64,000 bases of DNA from Pollutimonas sp963712655 (GTDB lineage Bacteria; Pseudomonadota; Gammaproteobacteria; Burkholderiales; Burkholderiaceae_B), in assembly GCA_963712655.1 (NCBI GenBank), contig CAVQIT010000009.1:186001-250000 (forward strand), given 5' to 3'. A model generated the notes under the pieces. It searched no databases. It saw nothing but the letters and a program-made list of their open reading frames with translations, and was not told where the DNA came from. Position numbers and translations under genes: made by a program. This document shows, one piece after another, positions 7,890-15,754 of this stretch; within the stretch, counting starts at the first letter, position 1, and each line of letters begins with the position of its first letter.

Positions 7890-8882
7890 TTACTTGCTCA
7901 GCGACAGGCCCGTTTCTTTCACGAACTTTTCCCAGCGCTTGTATTGCTCAACCGCATAGCGATCGACGGTCGGCCCGTCTGTCGCCATCACTTCGAAGCC
8001 AAGTTCCGTCAGCCTTTTCTTGACCGCGCTGTCATTCAACGCCTTCTGGAATGCATCGGTCAAGTGATCGGCCACGTTCGCAGGTGTCTTGGCTGGCGCA
8101 AAGATGCCTATCCACGAGTAGGCTTCAAAATCGGGGTAACCGGATTCCCGCACTGTGGGTACATCGGGCAGATCCGGAAGACGGGTCGTGCCGGTTACGG
8201 CCAGCGCCTTGATGCTGCCGGAGGCAATATGTGAATTCAAGGCGGCATAGCTCAGGAATGTGATGTTGGTCACGTTGCCCAGCAAGGCCTGGATGGCAGG
8301 TCCGCCGCCACCGAACGGCACATGCAGAATATTGATGCCGGCCTGGCGTTTCAGGTCTTCGGCCGCCAGGTGGTTCAGCGAACCGGCGCCGGTCGACGCA
8401 TACGTGTATTTGTCGGGAGACTGCTTGGCCGCGGCGATGAACTCCTTCAGATTGTTCCCCGGGGTCTGTTTCGAAGCGCCGATCACGAGAGGAAAGCGCA
8501 GGGCAAAGGTAATGCCCTTGAAATCCTTGAAAGTGTCGTAAGGCAGCGGCCGGATGATGGGGTTGATCGAATGGCTATCGAAGCTGACCAGCAAGGTATT
8601 GCCATCGGGCTTGCTGTCCGCCACGTGCTGGCTGGCGATTTGCGTCGCGGCGCCTGGCTTGTTTTCGACGATCACGTTGCGGCCCAGAATTTCGGCCAGT
8701 TTGGGCTGGATGATGCGGGAGGCGATATCGGTGCTGCCGCCGGGCGGAAAGGGCACCACCAGCTTGATAGGGGGTTGATCGGCGGCGCTGGCCGCTGAAA
8801 GCGCGCACAGGGCCAACAGGCAAGCGCCCGCCGCCTTGAGCAGTCCTGCGCCGGAAATGCGTGGTTTAAGGTTGCGTAGCAT
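7890..8882 (-). CDS. Bug-family tripartite tricarboxylate transporter substrate-binding protein
   Basis: A 330-aa periplasmic binding protein with a signal peptide ending ASA near residue 34. The family's hallmark segments are present: IKLVVPFPPGGSTDIASRI, VENKPGAATQIA, HVPFGGGGPAIQALLG and GIFAPAKTPANV. The ATG at 8882 has AGGAGAG upstream; a longer frame to 8981 lacks support. No TctA/TctB membrane subunits are nearby, as is usual for expanded Bug sets. It is followed upstream by the remnant of a TPP enzyme, with which it probably once formed an operon. Confidence 0.92.
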   Translation of the reverse strand: MLRNLKPRISGAGLLKAAGACLLALCALSAASAADQPPIKLVVPFPPGGSTDIASRIIQPKLAEILGRNVIVENKPGAATQIASQHVADSKPDGNTLLVSFDSHSINPIIRPLPYDTFKDFKGITFALRFPLVIGASKQTPGNNLKEFIAAAKQSPDKYTYASTGAGSLNHLAAEDLKRQAGINILHVPFGGGGPAIQALLGNVTNITFLSYAALNSHIASGSIKALAVTGTTRLPDLPDVPTVRESGYPDFEAYSWIGIFAPAKTPANVADHLTDAFQKALNDSAVKKRLTELGFEVMATDGPTVDRYAVEQYKRWEKFVKETGLSLSK

Positions 8883-8922
8883 AGTCTCTCCTGTTTGTTC
8901 TGTTTTGATGGTTGGTGTTGAA

Positions 8923-9168
8923 TCAGCCCATCCACTGGCTGACAGGCACGGCGGTATCCTGCAGTTGCTGTGAAATGACATCGATCAGGACAGGCCCATC
9001 GAATGCCAGGGCAGCCTTGATGGTCCGGTCCAGCTGCGCCGGGTCTTCGACACGGAAGGCCTTGATGCCGAATGCCTCGGCGACCTTGGCGTGATCGGTC
9101 TGATTGAAATCGACTGAAAAGTAACGCTCTCCGTATCCTGTTTTTTGACTGGCCTTGATCCAGCCGAA
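8923..9168 (-). pseudogene. C-terminal remnant of a thiamine-diphosphate-dependent (acetolactate-synthase-like) enzyme
   Basis: About 80 codons encode FGWIKASQK...YFSVDFN...HAKVAEAFGIKAFRVED...ALAFDGPVLIDV and a stop. These are the segments after the TPP motif of acetolactate synthase/benzoylformate-decarboxylase-type enzymes. The usual N-terminal 400 or more residues, including the catalytic glutamate and most of the TPP domain, are missing. Homology stops at about 9168, exactly where a truncated GntR gene begins on the other strand. Confidence 0.75.
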
Positions 9169-9171
9169 GGC

Positions 9172-9438
9172 TTTCACGCAAGGCTGGCCAGAATGACCGG
9201 CAATGCCGAGCTTGAAAGAACGATGGTGTCGATCAGCCGCCGGATCCGATTCATGCGCTGGATATCCATGGACAACACCGTGCGCGAATCCACGCAGGAT
9301 CAGCACAGCGCATTGCTCAATGCCCTGCAAGAGCGCGATGCTAAAAAAATGCAGGCGCTCATGACGGCGCACATCTCATTGCGGCAGGATCAGATTGTCC
9401 AGGCCGTTACGAAAGGACTTGCAAAAATTTTTCTGTGA
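9172..9438 (+). pseudogene. C-terminal remnant of a GntR/FCD-domain regulator
   Basis: The frame encodes FHARLARMTGNAELERTM, then HSALLNALQERDAKKMQALMTAHI and a stop at 9436-9438. This is the end of an FCD ligand-binding domain of FadR/GntR-type regulators. The winged-helix DNA-binding domain and first part of FCD are absent. It abuts the TPP-enzyme remnant at about 9170, so both genes appear to have lost their 5' halves in one deletion. Confidence 0.75.
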
Positions 9439-9460
9439 AACGCGCTGTCCGCGGCCATCT

Positions 9461-10189
9461 TTACAACTGCGGATTGAATACGCGCACTTGCCCATCCCGG
9501 TGAAGGATGGATGCCTGGTGAATTCTTGCCGCCGAGAGGCCTGAAGCCGGCCGCACGATCAGGCGCAGGTTGGGCAGGTCAATCGCATAGGCGCCTTCTT
9601 CCTGCGCCCGCGCTTTTCCATTTATGACTGCGGCGAGTTGAGTGGACACGGTCTGGGCATCCGGCGCCTCGACCACAATATGGTCCAGCGACTGCGCGCC
9701 ATTTTCGTGGCGTATCGCCGCGTCGTTCCAGATAAACTCCGGCGTCAGGTGCTGGCAAAAATACATGCGCAGCCCTGCAATAGGTTGCATCGAAAAGCGC
9801 ACCGTATCAAAACGCGCCAGATGACTCGCGCCCCGGACTTGCAAAGGGCGCTCCAGGCGCTGGACGGGATTGACGTCGAAGCCCGCCCGGCGCAGCCGCT
9901 CAAGGGTCGCCTCTGAGTCGTGGCTTCTGAATACCAGCGCATCCAGTCCTAAAGCCTGTCCGGCGATTTCCTTGCGTGCCGGCGGCTGGCCGGCAGGCCA
10001 GCCCAGCAATTCAATATAGGTGGAGTCCAGCGGAATCAGGCGATTGATCGACCCCAGGTTATGGACGGAAAGGTCCGTCAGGCGATAGCCATCCTGCTCG
10101 AAACGCGGCGCGTGCTCCATCAACTGGTCGCGCATCATCAGGACAAGGTGATCGAATGGAGCAGTGCGGGAGTCGGGCAAGGTCGTCAA
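9461..10189 (-). CDS. VOC-superfamily (glyoxalase-like) protein
   Basis: About 242 aa. It begins with the vicinal-oxygen-chelate pattern FDHLVLMMRDQ...FEQDGYRL, then NLGSINRLIPLDSTYIELLGW, and has a second half with SLDHIVVEAPDA. This matches the Glyoxalase_3 type of duplicated VOC proteins. The reaction is unknown. The start is uncertain: I prefer the TTG at 10189, with AAAGG at proper spacing just after the amidase stop. A GTG at 10216 and an ATG at 10300 would overlap the amidase. It is the last gene of the leftward catabolic cluster. Confidence 0.75.
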   Translation of the reverse strand: MTTLPDSRTAPFDHLVLMMRDQLMEHAPRFEQDGYRLTDLSVHNLGSINRLIPLDSTYIELLGWPAGQPPARKEIAGQALGLDALVFRSHDSEATLERLRRAGFDVNPVQRLERPLQVRGASHLARFDTVRFSMQPIAGLRMYFCQHLTPEFIWNDAAIRHENGAQSLDHIVVEAPDAQTVSTQLAAVINGKARAQEEGAYAIDLPNLRLIVRPASGLSAARIHQASILHRDGQVRVFNPQL

Positions 10190-10199
10190 AGTGAGGCCT

Positions 10200-11621
10200 T
10201 TATATCCAATTGTCACCCTTGCGGAGTTGCGGCGGGTGCTTTCTGTGCCAAGGATACAACTGTTCGTATACGTCGGCCACCCGATAGATAGTGGCTTCAT
10301 CGAAATGATGCCCGATGATTTGGGCGGCGAGGGGCATGCCCGTCACCGAGGAAAAACCTGTCGGCAGAACAAGCGCCGGATGGCCTGTGATGTTGAAAGG
10401 CATGCGAACCTGGCGTTCATAGGTTTTCAGAAATGACTCACGGTCGTCGACCTTCGGCGTGGCGTCGTAGCCTGATGCGGTCACCAGAACGTCGGCATTG
10501 GCCAATAGCCCCGTAATCTCGGCGCAATAGCGTTTACGCAACTGGTTGGCACGGGCATGATCGGCCGCCGTCAGCACGGCGCCTTGCAGCAGCCGTTCAC
10601 GGCACCGGGTTCCATAATTTTCCGGAGCCGCCCGCAGCCAAGGTTCGTGTATGGCATAGGCTTCCATGCTTAGCAGCAGCCGTGAAAGAAGATTGTACTT
10701 GCTCAAGCTGGGAATGCGCACTTCGCTTAGCACCGCGCCGGCATCGGCGAGAACCTTCGCCAATTCCTCAATGCCTTTGATATGTTCCGGATCGGCGGCG
10801 GGGTCGTCCATGTAGACATTTCGCGCGATGGCGACACGCACGCCCCTCAGGTCAGTGGTGTATTGGCCAAATTCGGCCGCGGGCTGGCCGGAGCTTATTG
10901 GATCTGAAGGATCCCTGCCCGCGAGCGCCTGCAGGGCCAGGGCGTTGTCCCGAACCGTTCGGGTAATGGGGCCGACATGGTCCATGGTGGGGGCCAGTGG
11001 AATCACACCGGCGCGGCTGATTCTGCCATAGGTGGGCTTCATGCCAACCAAGCCGCAGCGGGCGGCGGGATTGCGTATGGAACCGTTGGTATCGGTTCCC
11101 AGCGATAGCGGAACAAGCCGGGCGGCGACCGCGACGGCGCTGCCGCTGGACGAGCCTGCTGTAACGTAATCGGGATTCCACGGATTTCGTGGCGCCGGCC
11201 AGGGGCAGTCGACAGAATGGCCCCCGCAAGCGAACTCGTCCGTTCCCAGCTTGCCAAGCAGTATGGCGCCCTGCGCCTTTAACTTCTTGACGGCACCGGC
11301 ATCTTCCCGAGCGATGTTGCGCTCCAGCAATCTGGAATGGGCCGTGGTTAGTACACCGGCATAATCGATAATATCTTTCAGTCCGTAAGGAATGCCATGC
11401 AAGGGCCCGCGCCATTTCCCCGCCTTGATCTCCTGCTCGGCAATATGCGCTTCTTCGAGGGCGATATCTGACGTCACCGTGATGAAGGAACGAAGATGCG
11501 GATCTTCGGCCTGGATGCGCTCCAGCAATGCCTGGACATAGCTGACCGGCGAGAGGTCTTGCTGGCGAATTCGCTCGGAGGCCTCGGAGAGGGTCAGCAG
11601 GCACGGATCGACACTGCTCAT
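10200..11621 (-). CDS. Amidase (amidase signature family)
   Basis: A 473-aa amidase-signature enzyme that hydrolyses carboxylic amides. The Ser-cisSer-Lys triad is visible: Lys82 in HGIPYGLKD, the serine-rich TAGSSSGSA loop (residues 154-162), and the nucleophile Ser181 in GTDTNGSIRNPAARCG. The ATG at 11621 overlaps the stop of the upstream 72-aa gene (TAATG), with GGGAG in front, so the two are translationally coupled. The longer frame to 11843 is spurious. Its place in a cluster with a carbamoylase-type amidase and a Bug receptor suggests catabolism of an imported amide or ureide. Confidence 0.9.
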   Translation of the reverse strand: MSSVDPCLLTLSEASERIRQQDLSPVSYVQALLERIQAEDPHLRSFITVTSDIALEEAHIAEQEIKAGKWRGPLHGIPYGLKDIIDYAGVLTTAHSRLLERNIAREDAGAVKKLKAQGAILLGKLGTDEFACGGHSVDCPWPAPRNPWNPDYVTAGSSSGSAVAVAARLVPLSLGTDTNGSIRNPAARCGLVGMKPTYGRISRAGVIPLAPTMDHVGPITRTVRDNALALQALAGRDPSDPISSGQPAAEFGQYTTDLRGVRVAIARNVYMDDPAADPEHIKGIEELAKVLADAGAVLSEVRIPSLSKYNLLSRLLLSMEAYAIHEPWLRAAPENYGTRCRERLLQGAVLTAADHARANQLRKRYCAEITGLLANADVLVTASGYDATPKVDDRESFLKTYERQVRMPFNITGHPALVLPTGFSSVTGMPLAAQIIGHHFDEATIYRVADVYEQLYPWHRKHPPQLRKGDNWI

Positions 11622-11839
11622 TATGATAGCTCCCAGGTAGGACGGCTGGCCATATCGCGGCCGGGCAAGTCTTCCTCGAGCGCCCGGAGCGTAGCGCGCG
11701 CCGCCGCGGCGGCGCGCACGAATTGCTCGGGGTATTCCCTGGCGATTTTGCCCAGGTTTACGGAGTACGCCCTCTGAAGCGCCCACTCCTGAAATGTGTC
11801 GTCGGATGTTGGAAGTAAAGGTTCCAGAGGAAGGGTCAT
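11621..11839 (-). CDS. Small protein (72 aa) translationally coupled to the amidase
   Basis: I do not recognise a family. The protein is 72 aa, begins MTLPLEPLLPTSDD, is helical and Ala/Arg-rich in the middle (EYPEQFVRAAAAARATLRAL) and ends TWELS. TGGAG precedes the ATG at 11839. Its TAA overlaps the amidase ATG, which argues for a stoichiometric partner, by analogy with the small GatC- or AtzG-type subunits of amidase complexes. That role is inference from position and size only. Confidence 0.6.
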   Translation of the reverse strand: MTLPLEPLLPTSDDTFQEWALQRAYSVNLGKIAREYPEQFVRAAAAARATLRALEEDLPGRDMASRPTWELS

Positions 11840-11876
11840 GCAATGGCTCCAGTGATGATTTTTACGCGCAAGCGGC

Positions 11877-12866
11877 TTAGTTGGCGCTGGCGCCGGAAGC
11901 CTTGACCACCTTGCCCCAGATGTCGACTTCCGACTTGATGTACTGGCCGAACTCTTCGGGTGTTTGCGGGGCCGCAACAGCGCCCATGCCGTCAAATCGC
12001 TCGCGAACCGCCGGCATTGCCAATACTTCATTGATGGCGACGTTCAGTTTTTTTATGACTTCGTCCGGCGTTCCAGCGGGGCCGACCAGGCCGAACCAGG
12101 CTGCGACATCAAAGTCGGGAAAGCCCGATTCCGCCATGGTGGGCACGTCCGGGGCGCTTTTCGAACGTTCTTTTGTGGTGACCGCCAGGGCGCGCAGCTT
12201 GCCGCTTTGAACGTGCGGCCATGCCGAAGGCATGTTGTCGAAACTCAGTTGCACCTGGCCGCCGACCAGGTCGGTCATTGCGGGTGCGCTGCCGCGATAA
12301 GGAACGTGCAGCATATCGATGCCCGCTTGCAGTTTGAACAACTCGCCCGCCATGTGCGTCGAGCCGCCTGTGCCGGCGGAGGCGAAGGCCAGCAGGCCAG
12401 GGTTTTTCTTCGCATAGGCGACCAGTTCTTGAACATTCTTGGCCGGAACCGACGGGTTCACTACCAACAGGTTGGGCGACTGTATGAAGCGCGCAATGGG
12501 AGCAAAGTCTTTGACGACATCGAAGTCCAGGTTTTTGTATAGCGTCTGGTTAATGGCAAGAGTAACCGGCATCACGAAGAGGGTGTAGCCATCGGGCTTG
12601 GCCTTGGCCACTTGCGAAGCGGCCACATTGCTGCCGGCGCCGGGCTTGTTCTCGACAAGAAAGGTTTGCTTGAGCTTGATGCTCAGTTCATTGGCCACAA
12701 TGCGCGCCATCACGTCGGTCGTCCCGCCAGGGGCAAAGCCGACAATGAAGTGTACCGGCTTGTCCGGATACGCGGCAAAGGCGGGAGTGGCGCAAAAAAT
12801 GCTTAGCAGTGCGGCAAGCAGATTGCGGCGGCGGGCTGAAGCAAGAGAGGATACAAGGCGTTTCAT
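11877..12866 (-). CDS. Bug-family tripartite tricarboxylate transporter substrate-binding protein
   Basis: A 329-aa periplasmic receptor. The signal peptide ends AFA before AYPDKPVHFIVGFAPGGTTDVMAR. The other family blocks are VENKPGAGSNVAASQVAKAKPDGYTL, HVPYRGSAPAMTDLVGGQVQ and VGPAGTPDEV. The ATG at 12866 is preceded by CGGAGA. It sits within the leftward catabolic cluster, 37 bp before the 72-aa gene, so its ligand is probably the amide-type substrate of that cluster. Confidence 0.93.
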   Translation of the reverse strand: MKRLVSSLASARRRNLLAALLSIFCATPAFAAYPDKPVHFIVGFAPGGTTDVMARIVANELSIKLKQTFLVENKPGAGSNVAASQVAKAKPDGYTLFVMPVTLAINQTLYKNLDFDVVKDFAPIARFIQSPNLLVVNPSVPAKNVQELVAYAKKNPGLLAFASAGTGGSTHMAGELFKLQAGIDMLHVPYRGSAPAMTDLVGGQVQLSFDNMPSAWPHVQSGKLRALAVTTKERSKSAPDVPTMAESGFPDFDVAAWFGLVGPAGTPDEVIKKLNVAINEVLAMPAVRERFDGMGAVAAPQTPEEFGQYIKSEVDIWGKVVKASGASAN

Positions 12867-12997
12867 GGTTTTTCTCCGAGATGTTGATTTAGTTGGATTC
12901 ATGCTTTGCCCGCGGTTCAGGCGATATCAGGGTTGTATTGACGGTGCTGCCCGTTGAAGCAGCGTGAGCCTTGACCGCAAGCGGGATGTGAGAGGTT

Positions 12998-14275
12998 TCA
13001 GCTTTCTTTGATGGCGCATAGCGCAAGAACTTTCGTCGCCTCGATAAAGTCCGCGATCTGCATGGACTCCTCTGTGTTGTGGCTGCCATGCTGGTTGCGT
13101 ACCAGTATCATGCCTGTAGGAACTCCCATCTTCGCGAACATGGCCGCATCGTGTCCGACAGTGGGCATGCGATGCGTGGCCAGCCCGAGGTCCTTCGCAA
13201 CCTTGTCTGTCGTATCGAGGAGTTGTGCGTCAAGGTTCAATGCTTCCGTGCCCACTCTGGGCCCGAAATCGAAGCGAACGCGATGCTCGTGCTCGATGCG
13301 CTGTGCTTGAGCAAGTATTTGCTGATACAGGTCATGAAGGACCTCATTGTTCGTGCCGGCCAAAACGAAGCTGAAGGAAACCTCGCCCGGCACCTTGGTC
13401 ATGGCATGCTGTTCCGGGTTGGTGCAGAAAATCCCGAAGTTGATGATGAGATCGTCGTTGTTGCCCATGGCGAGAAACGTCGCCCAAAGCTGATCAGCCG
13501 CCGAAACGAGCTTTGCCGTGGCCGTGACCGCGTCACTGCGTAAATGGCGCGGACTTGCCGACGAGTGGCCGTAAACGCCGGTGCAACTGGCAAATGGGTG
13601 GCGGATATTGCCGCGAATTGCCGTTGCAAGGCCAATGGGAATACCAAGACTCTCCAGCACCGGACCCTGTTCGATATGCAGTTCAAGGTAAGCGCGAATG
13701 GTTTCGGGCCGCAGCCGTTGGGCCTGAATGGCGGCGTCATCCGATGCGGCACCCAGTCCGTCCAGATAGTCGGCGAGAGGCTTCTTGGTATGGACGTGAA
13801 CCAGTGTTTGCAATTCGCTGGATGTCATCAGGCCAAGGGCCAGCTTGGAACCGAGATATGCCGTGCCGAACCAGGGGCTTTCCTCGCCACGAAGGCCGAG
13901 GGTCCGCAGGCTATGCGGGGGAACGATTCCCGCTCGCCTGCACGCGGCTTGCACCACAACGCCCGCGACAATGCCGGCCAGGCCGTCATAGTTGCCGCCC
14001 ACCGGCACGGAGTCCAGATGCGATGCCATCACTATCATTTGACTGTCATCGGTCCCCGGCAAGTCGTATTGAAAATTGCCGACCCCATCAACGCCGCAGA
14101 CGAGGCCTTCGGCCGCCGCAAACTGGCGCAGCAGCTTGCCGGCCATCGTCTCCTTTTCGCCATAAGCGGAACGGGTAATGCCTTCGCCGTCGCGCGAAAC
14201 CGTGGCGATGTCGTCGAAAAGCTTTTCCGCCGCGGCCGACAATCCGTCTATTTCCTTGATCAATCTTTCATACAT
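12998..14275 (-). CDS. Hydantoinase/carbamoylase-family amidase (M20-type, metal-dependent)
   Basis: A 425-aa enzyme of the AllC/HyuC/beta-ureidopropionase group, which hydrolyse N-carbamoyl amino acids or allantoate-type ureides with two metal ions. Visible ligands and motifs: SHLDSVPVGGNYDG (His86, Asp88, Asp97), LRGEESPWFG (Glu131/132), LELHIEQGPVLES, and GHDAAMFAKMGVPTGMI near the C-terminus. The ATG at 14275 has CGGAG about 8 nt upstream. It lies between the aminotransferase and the Bug receptor. Substrate inferred only at family level. Confidence 0.88.
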   Translation of the reverse strand: MYERLIKEIDGLSAAAEKLFDDIATVSRDGEGITRSAYGEKETMAGKLLRQFAAAEGLVCGVDGVGNFQYDLPGTDDSQMIVMASHLDSVPVGGNYDGLAGIVAGVVVQAACRRAGIVPPHSLRTLGLRGEESPWFGTAYLGSKLALGLMTSSELQTLVHVHTKKPLADYLDGLGAASDDAAIQAQRLRPETIRAYLELHIEQGPVLESLGIPIGLATAIRGNIRHPFASCTGVYGHSSASPRHLRSDAVTATAKLVSAADQLWATFLAMGNNDDLIINFGIFCTNPEQHAMTKVPGEVSFSFVLAGTNNEVLHDLYQQILAQAQRIEHEHRVRFDFGPRVGTEALNLDAQLLDTTDKVAKDLGLATHRMPTVGHDAAMFAKMGVPTGMILVRNQHGSHNTEESMQIADFIEATKVLALCAIKES

Positions 14276-14396
14276 CGCCTGACTCCGAAGAAGGTGGTGC
14301 TTAGTCATGTATTGTCTATGGGGAAGCAAGCCCTCGTTGCGGCGGACTCGACCCGAGTGCGCCAGCCGGCTTGGCTTCCTGCGTAGCGGTGCCTTT

Positions 14397-15716
14397 TTAT
14401 TGATGCGCCTTCACGGCCTGAACGGATAGATCGATGGCTGCGACGATCTGTTCGATTTCTGTCTGAGCCATGGGTGTGGAGAGCGCCATCAAGCCATAGC
14501 TTGAGGCCAGTACGCCATTGGCGAGCAGCGATTGATGAAAATGGGCGAGCCTGGCCGCTTCGCTTTTGGTGGGATAGACGCTGCGATAGTCTGTGGGTAC
14601 CCTGTCGGTGAAATGGATTTTCAGCAGCGAGCCCATGCCCACGGCGCATCCCGCTACGCCATGGCGCCGGAACGCGCTGTTTGTTTCCTCCCGGACCTGC
14701 GCTCCTATTCGATCCAGATGGGCAAAGCTGCTGTCGTCCAGCAATTCGAGCGAGGCCAGTCCGGCCAGCATGGTCATTGGATTGGCGGTGAAGGTTCCTC
14801 CGTGAGGCAAAGCGGGTTTGCCATTTGATCCATCAAATACCGCCATCACTTCCTTTCTTCCACCCACGGCCCCGACCGGGAATCCTCCCCCAATTGCCTT
14901 GCCTAGCGTGGTCAGGTCGGGTGAGATAGAGAAGATCGATTGCGCGCCGCCGGATCCAAGCCTGAAGGAAATGACTTCATCGAGAATCACCAGCGCGCCC
15001 GCCGCGTCGGCTGAACGGCGGATGGCCCGCAGGAATTCCGGCGAGGCCGGAATCAATCCCGCGCGGTTTGGCAACGGATCAAGCAAAATGGCGGCCAGGT
15101 CCTTGCCATGCAGCGCTATCAATGCCTCGGCCTTCTTGGCATCGTTGAATGGCAGCACAATCACATCCTCAAGGACACTGTCTGGAGTCCCCTGCGCATA
15201 GGGCACGGAATTCGGCGAACCCTCGCCCCACTGTTGCGGATTCGGGTCCAGGCTGACTTCGGCCAGATCGTAGCTGCCATGGTAGGCACCCTCCACCTTG
15301 GCGATTTTCGGACGGCCGGTGTAGGCGCGGGCCGCTTTGATTGCCATCATCACCGCTTCCGTGCCGGAATTGGTGAATCGCACGGACTCCACCGACGGCA
15401 AGCGGGCGGTCAGTTCGCGGGCCAGCTTGATCTCCGATTCCGTGGGCATTCCAAAGCAAGTGCCGCGCTCCAGCTGTTGTTTGACGGCTTGAGTGATATG
15501 GGGATGCGAATGCCCATGAACCATGGCGGTGTAGTTGTTGATGCAGTCTATGCGCTTGTGATTGTCGACATCCCATACGTAGCAGCCTTTTCCATAAGCG
15601 GCATACAGGGGAAAGGGCCGTTGAAACACTGTCGTGCGCGTATTCCCGCCGGGCAGGAATTGTTGGGCCTGCTCGTACAGGGCTTTCGAGTTTGGATAGA
15701 TTGTTTCGTCGAACAT
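14397..15716 (-). CDS. Class III aminotransferase (glutamate-1-semialdehyde aminomutase-like)
   Basis: A 439-aa fold-type I PLP enzyme. Motifs are VWDVDNHKRIDCINNYTAMVHGHSHP, FTNSGTEAVMMAIKAARAYTGR, VILDEVISFR, and the PLP-lysine in TTLGKAIGGGFPVGAVGG. It resembles GSA aminomutase, but the cluster is catabolic and I do not take it to be hemL. It probably transaminates a substrate released by the neighbouring amidases. It lies 38 bp downstream of the DMFase-like gene. A weak ribosome site (GGAA) precedes the ATG at 15716. Confidence 0.88.
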   Translation of the reverse strand: MFDETIYPNSKALYEQAQQFLPGGNTRTTVFQRPFPLYAAYGKGCYVWDVDNHKRIDCINNYTAMVHGHSHPHITQAVKQQLERGTCFGMPTESEIKLARELTARLPSVESVRFTNSGTEAVMMAIKAARAYTGRPKIAKVEGAYHGSYDLAEVSLDPNPQQWGEGSPNSVPYAQGTPDSVLEDVIVLPFNDAKKAEALIALHGKDLAAILLDPLPNRAGLIPASPEFLRAIRRSADAAGALVILDEVISFRLGSGGAQSIFSISPDLTTLGKAIGGGFPVGAVGGRKEVMAVFDGSNGKPALPHGGTFTANPMTMLAGLASLELLDDSSFAHLDRIGAQVREETNSAFRRHGVAGCAVGMGSLLKIHFTDRVPTDYRSVYPTKSEAARLAHFHQSLLANGVLASSYGLMALSTPMAQTEIEQIVAAIDLSVQAVKAHQ

Positions 15717-15754
15717 AGTGTGTGAAATTCCGTTTGATTTTCGGCCCGCTGCCG

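Noticed and set aside
9145..9171. Extension of the GntR remnant to an ATG at 9145, as if a short complete gene
   Set aside because: Residues before FHARL do not match the FCD family and lie inside the TPP-enzyme homology on the opposite strand.
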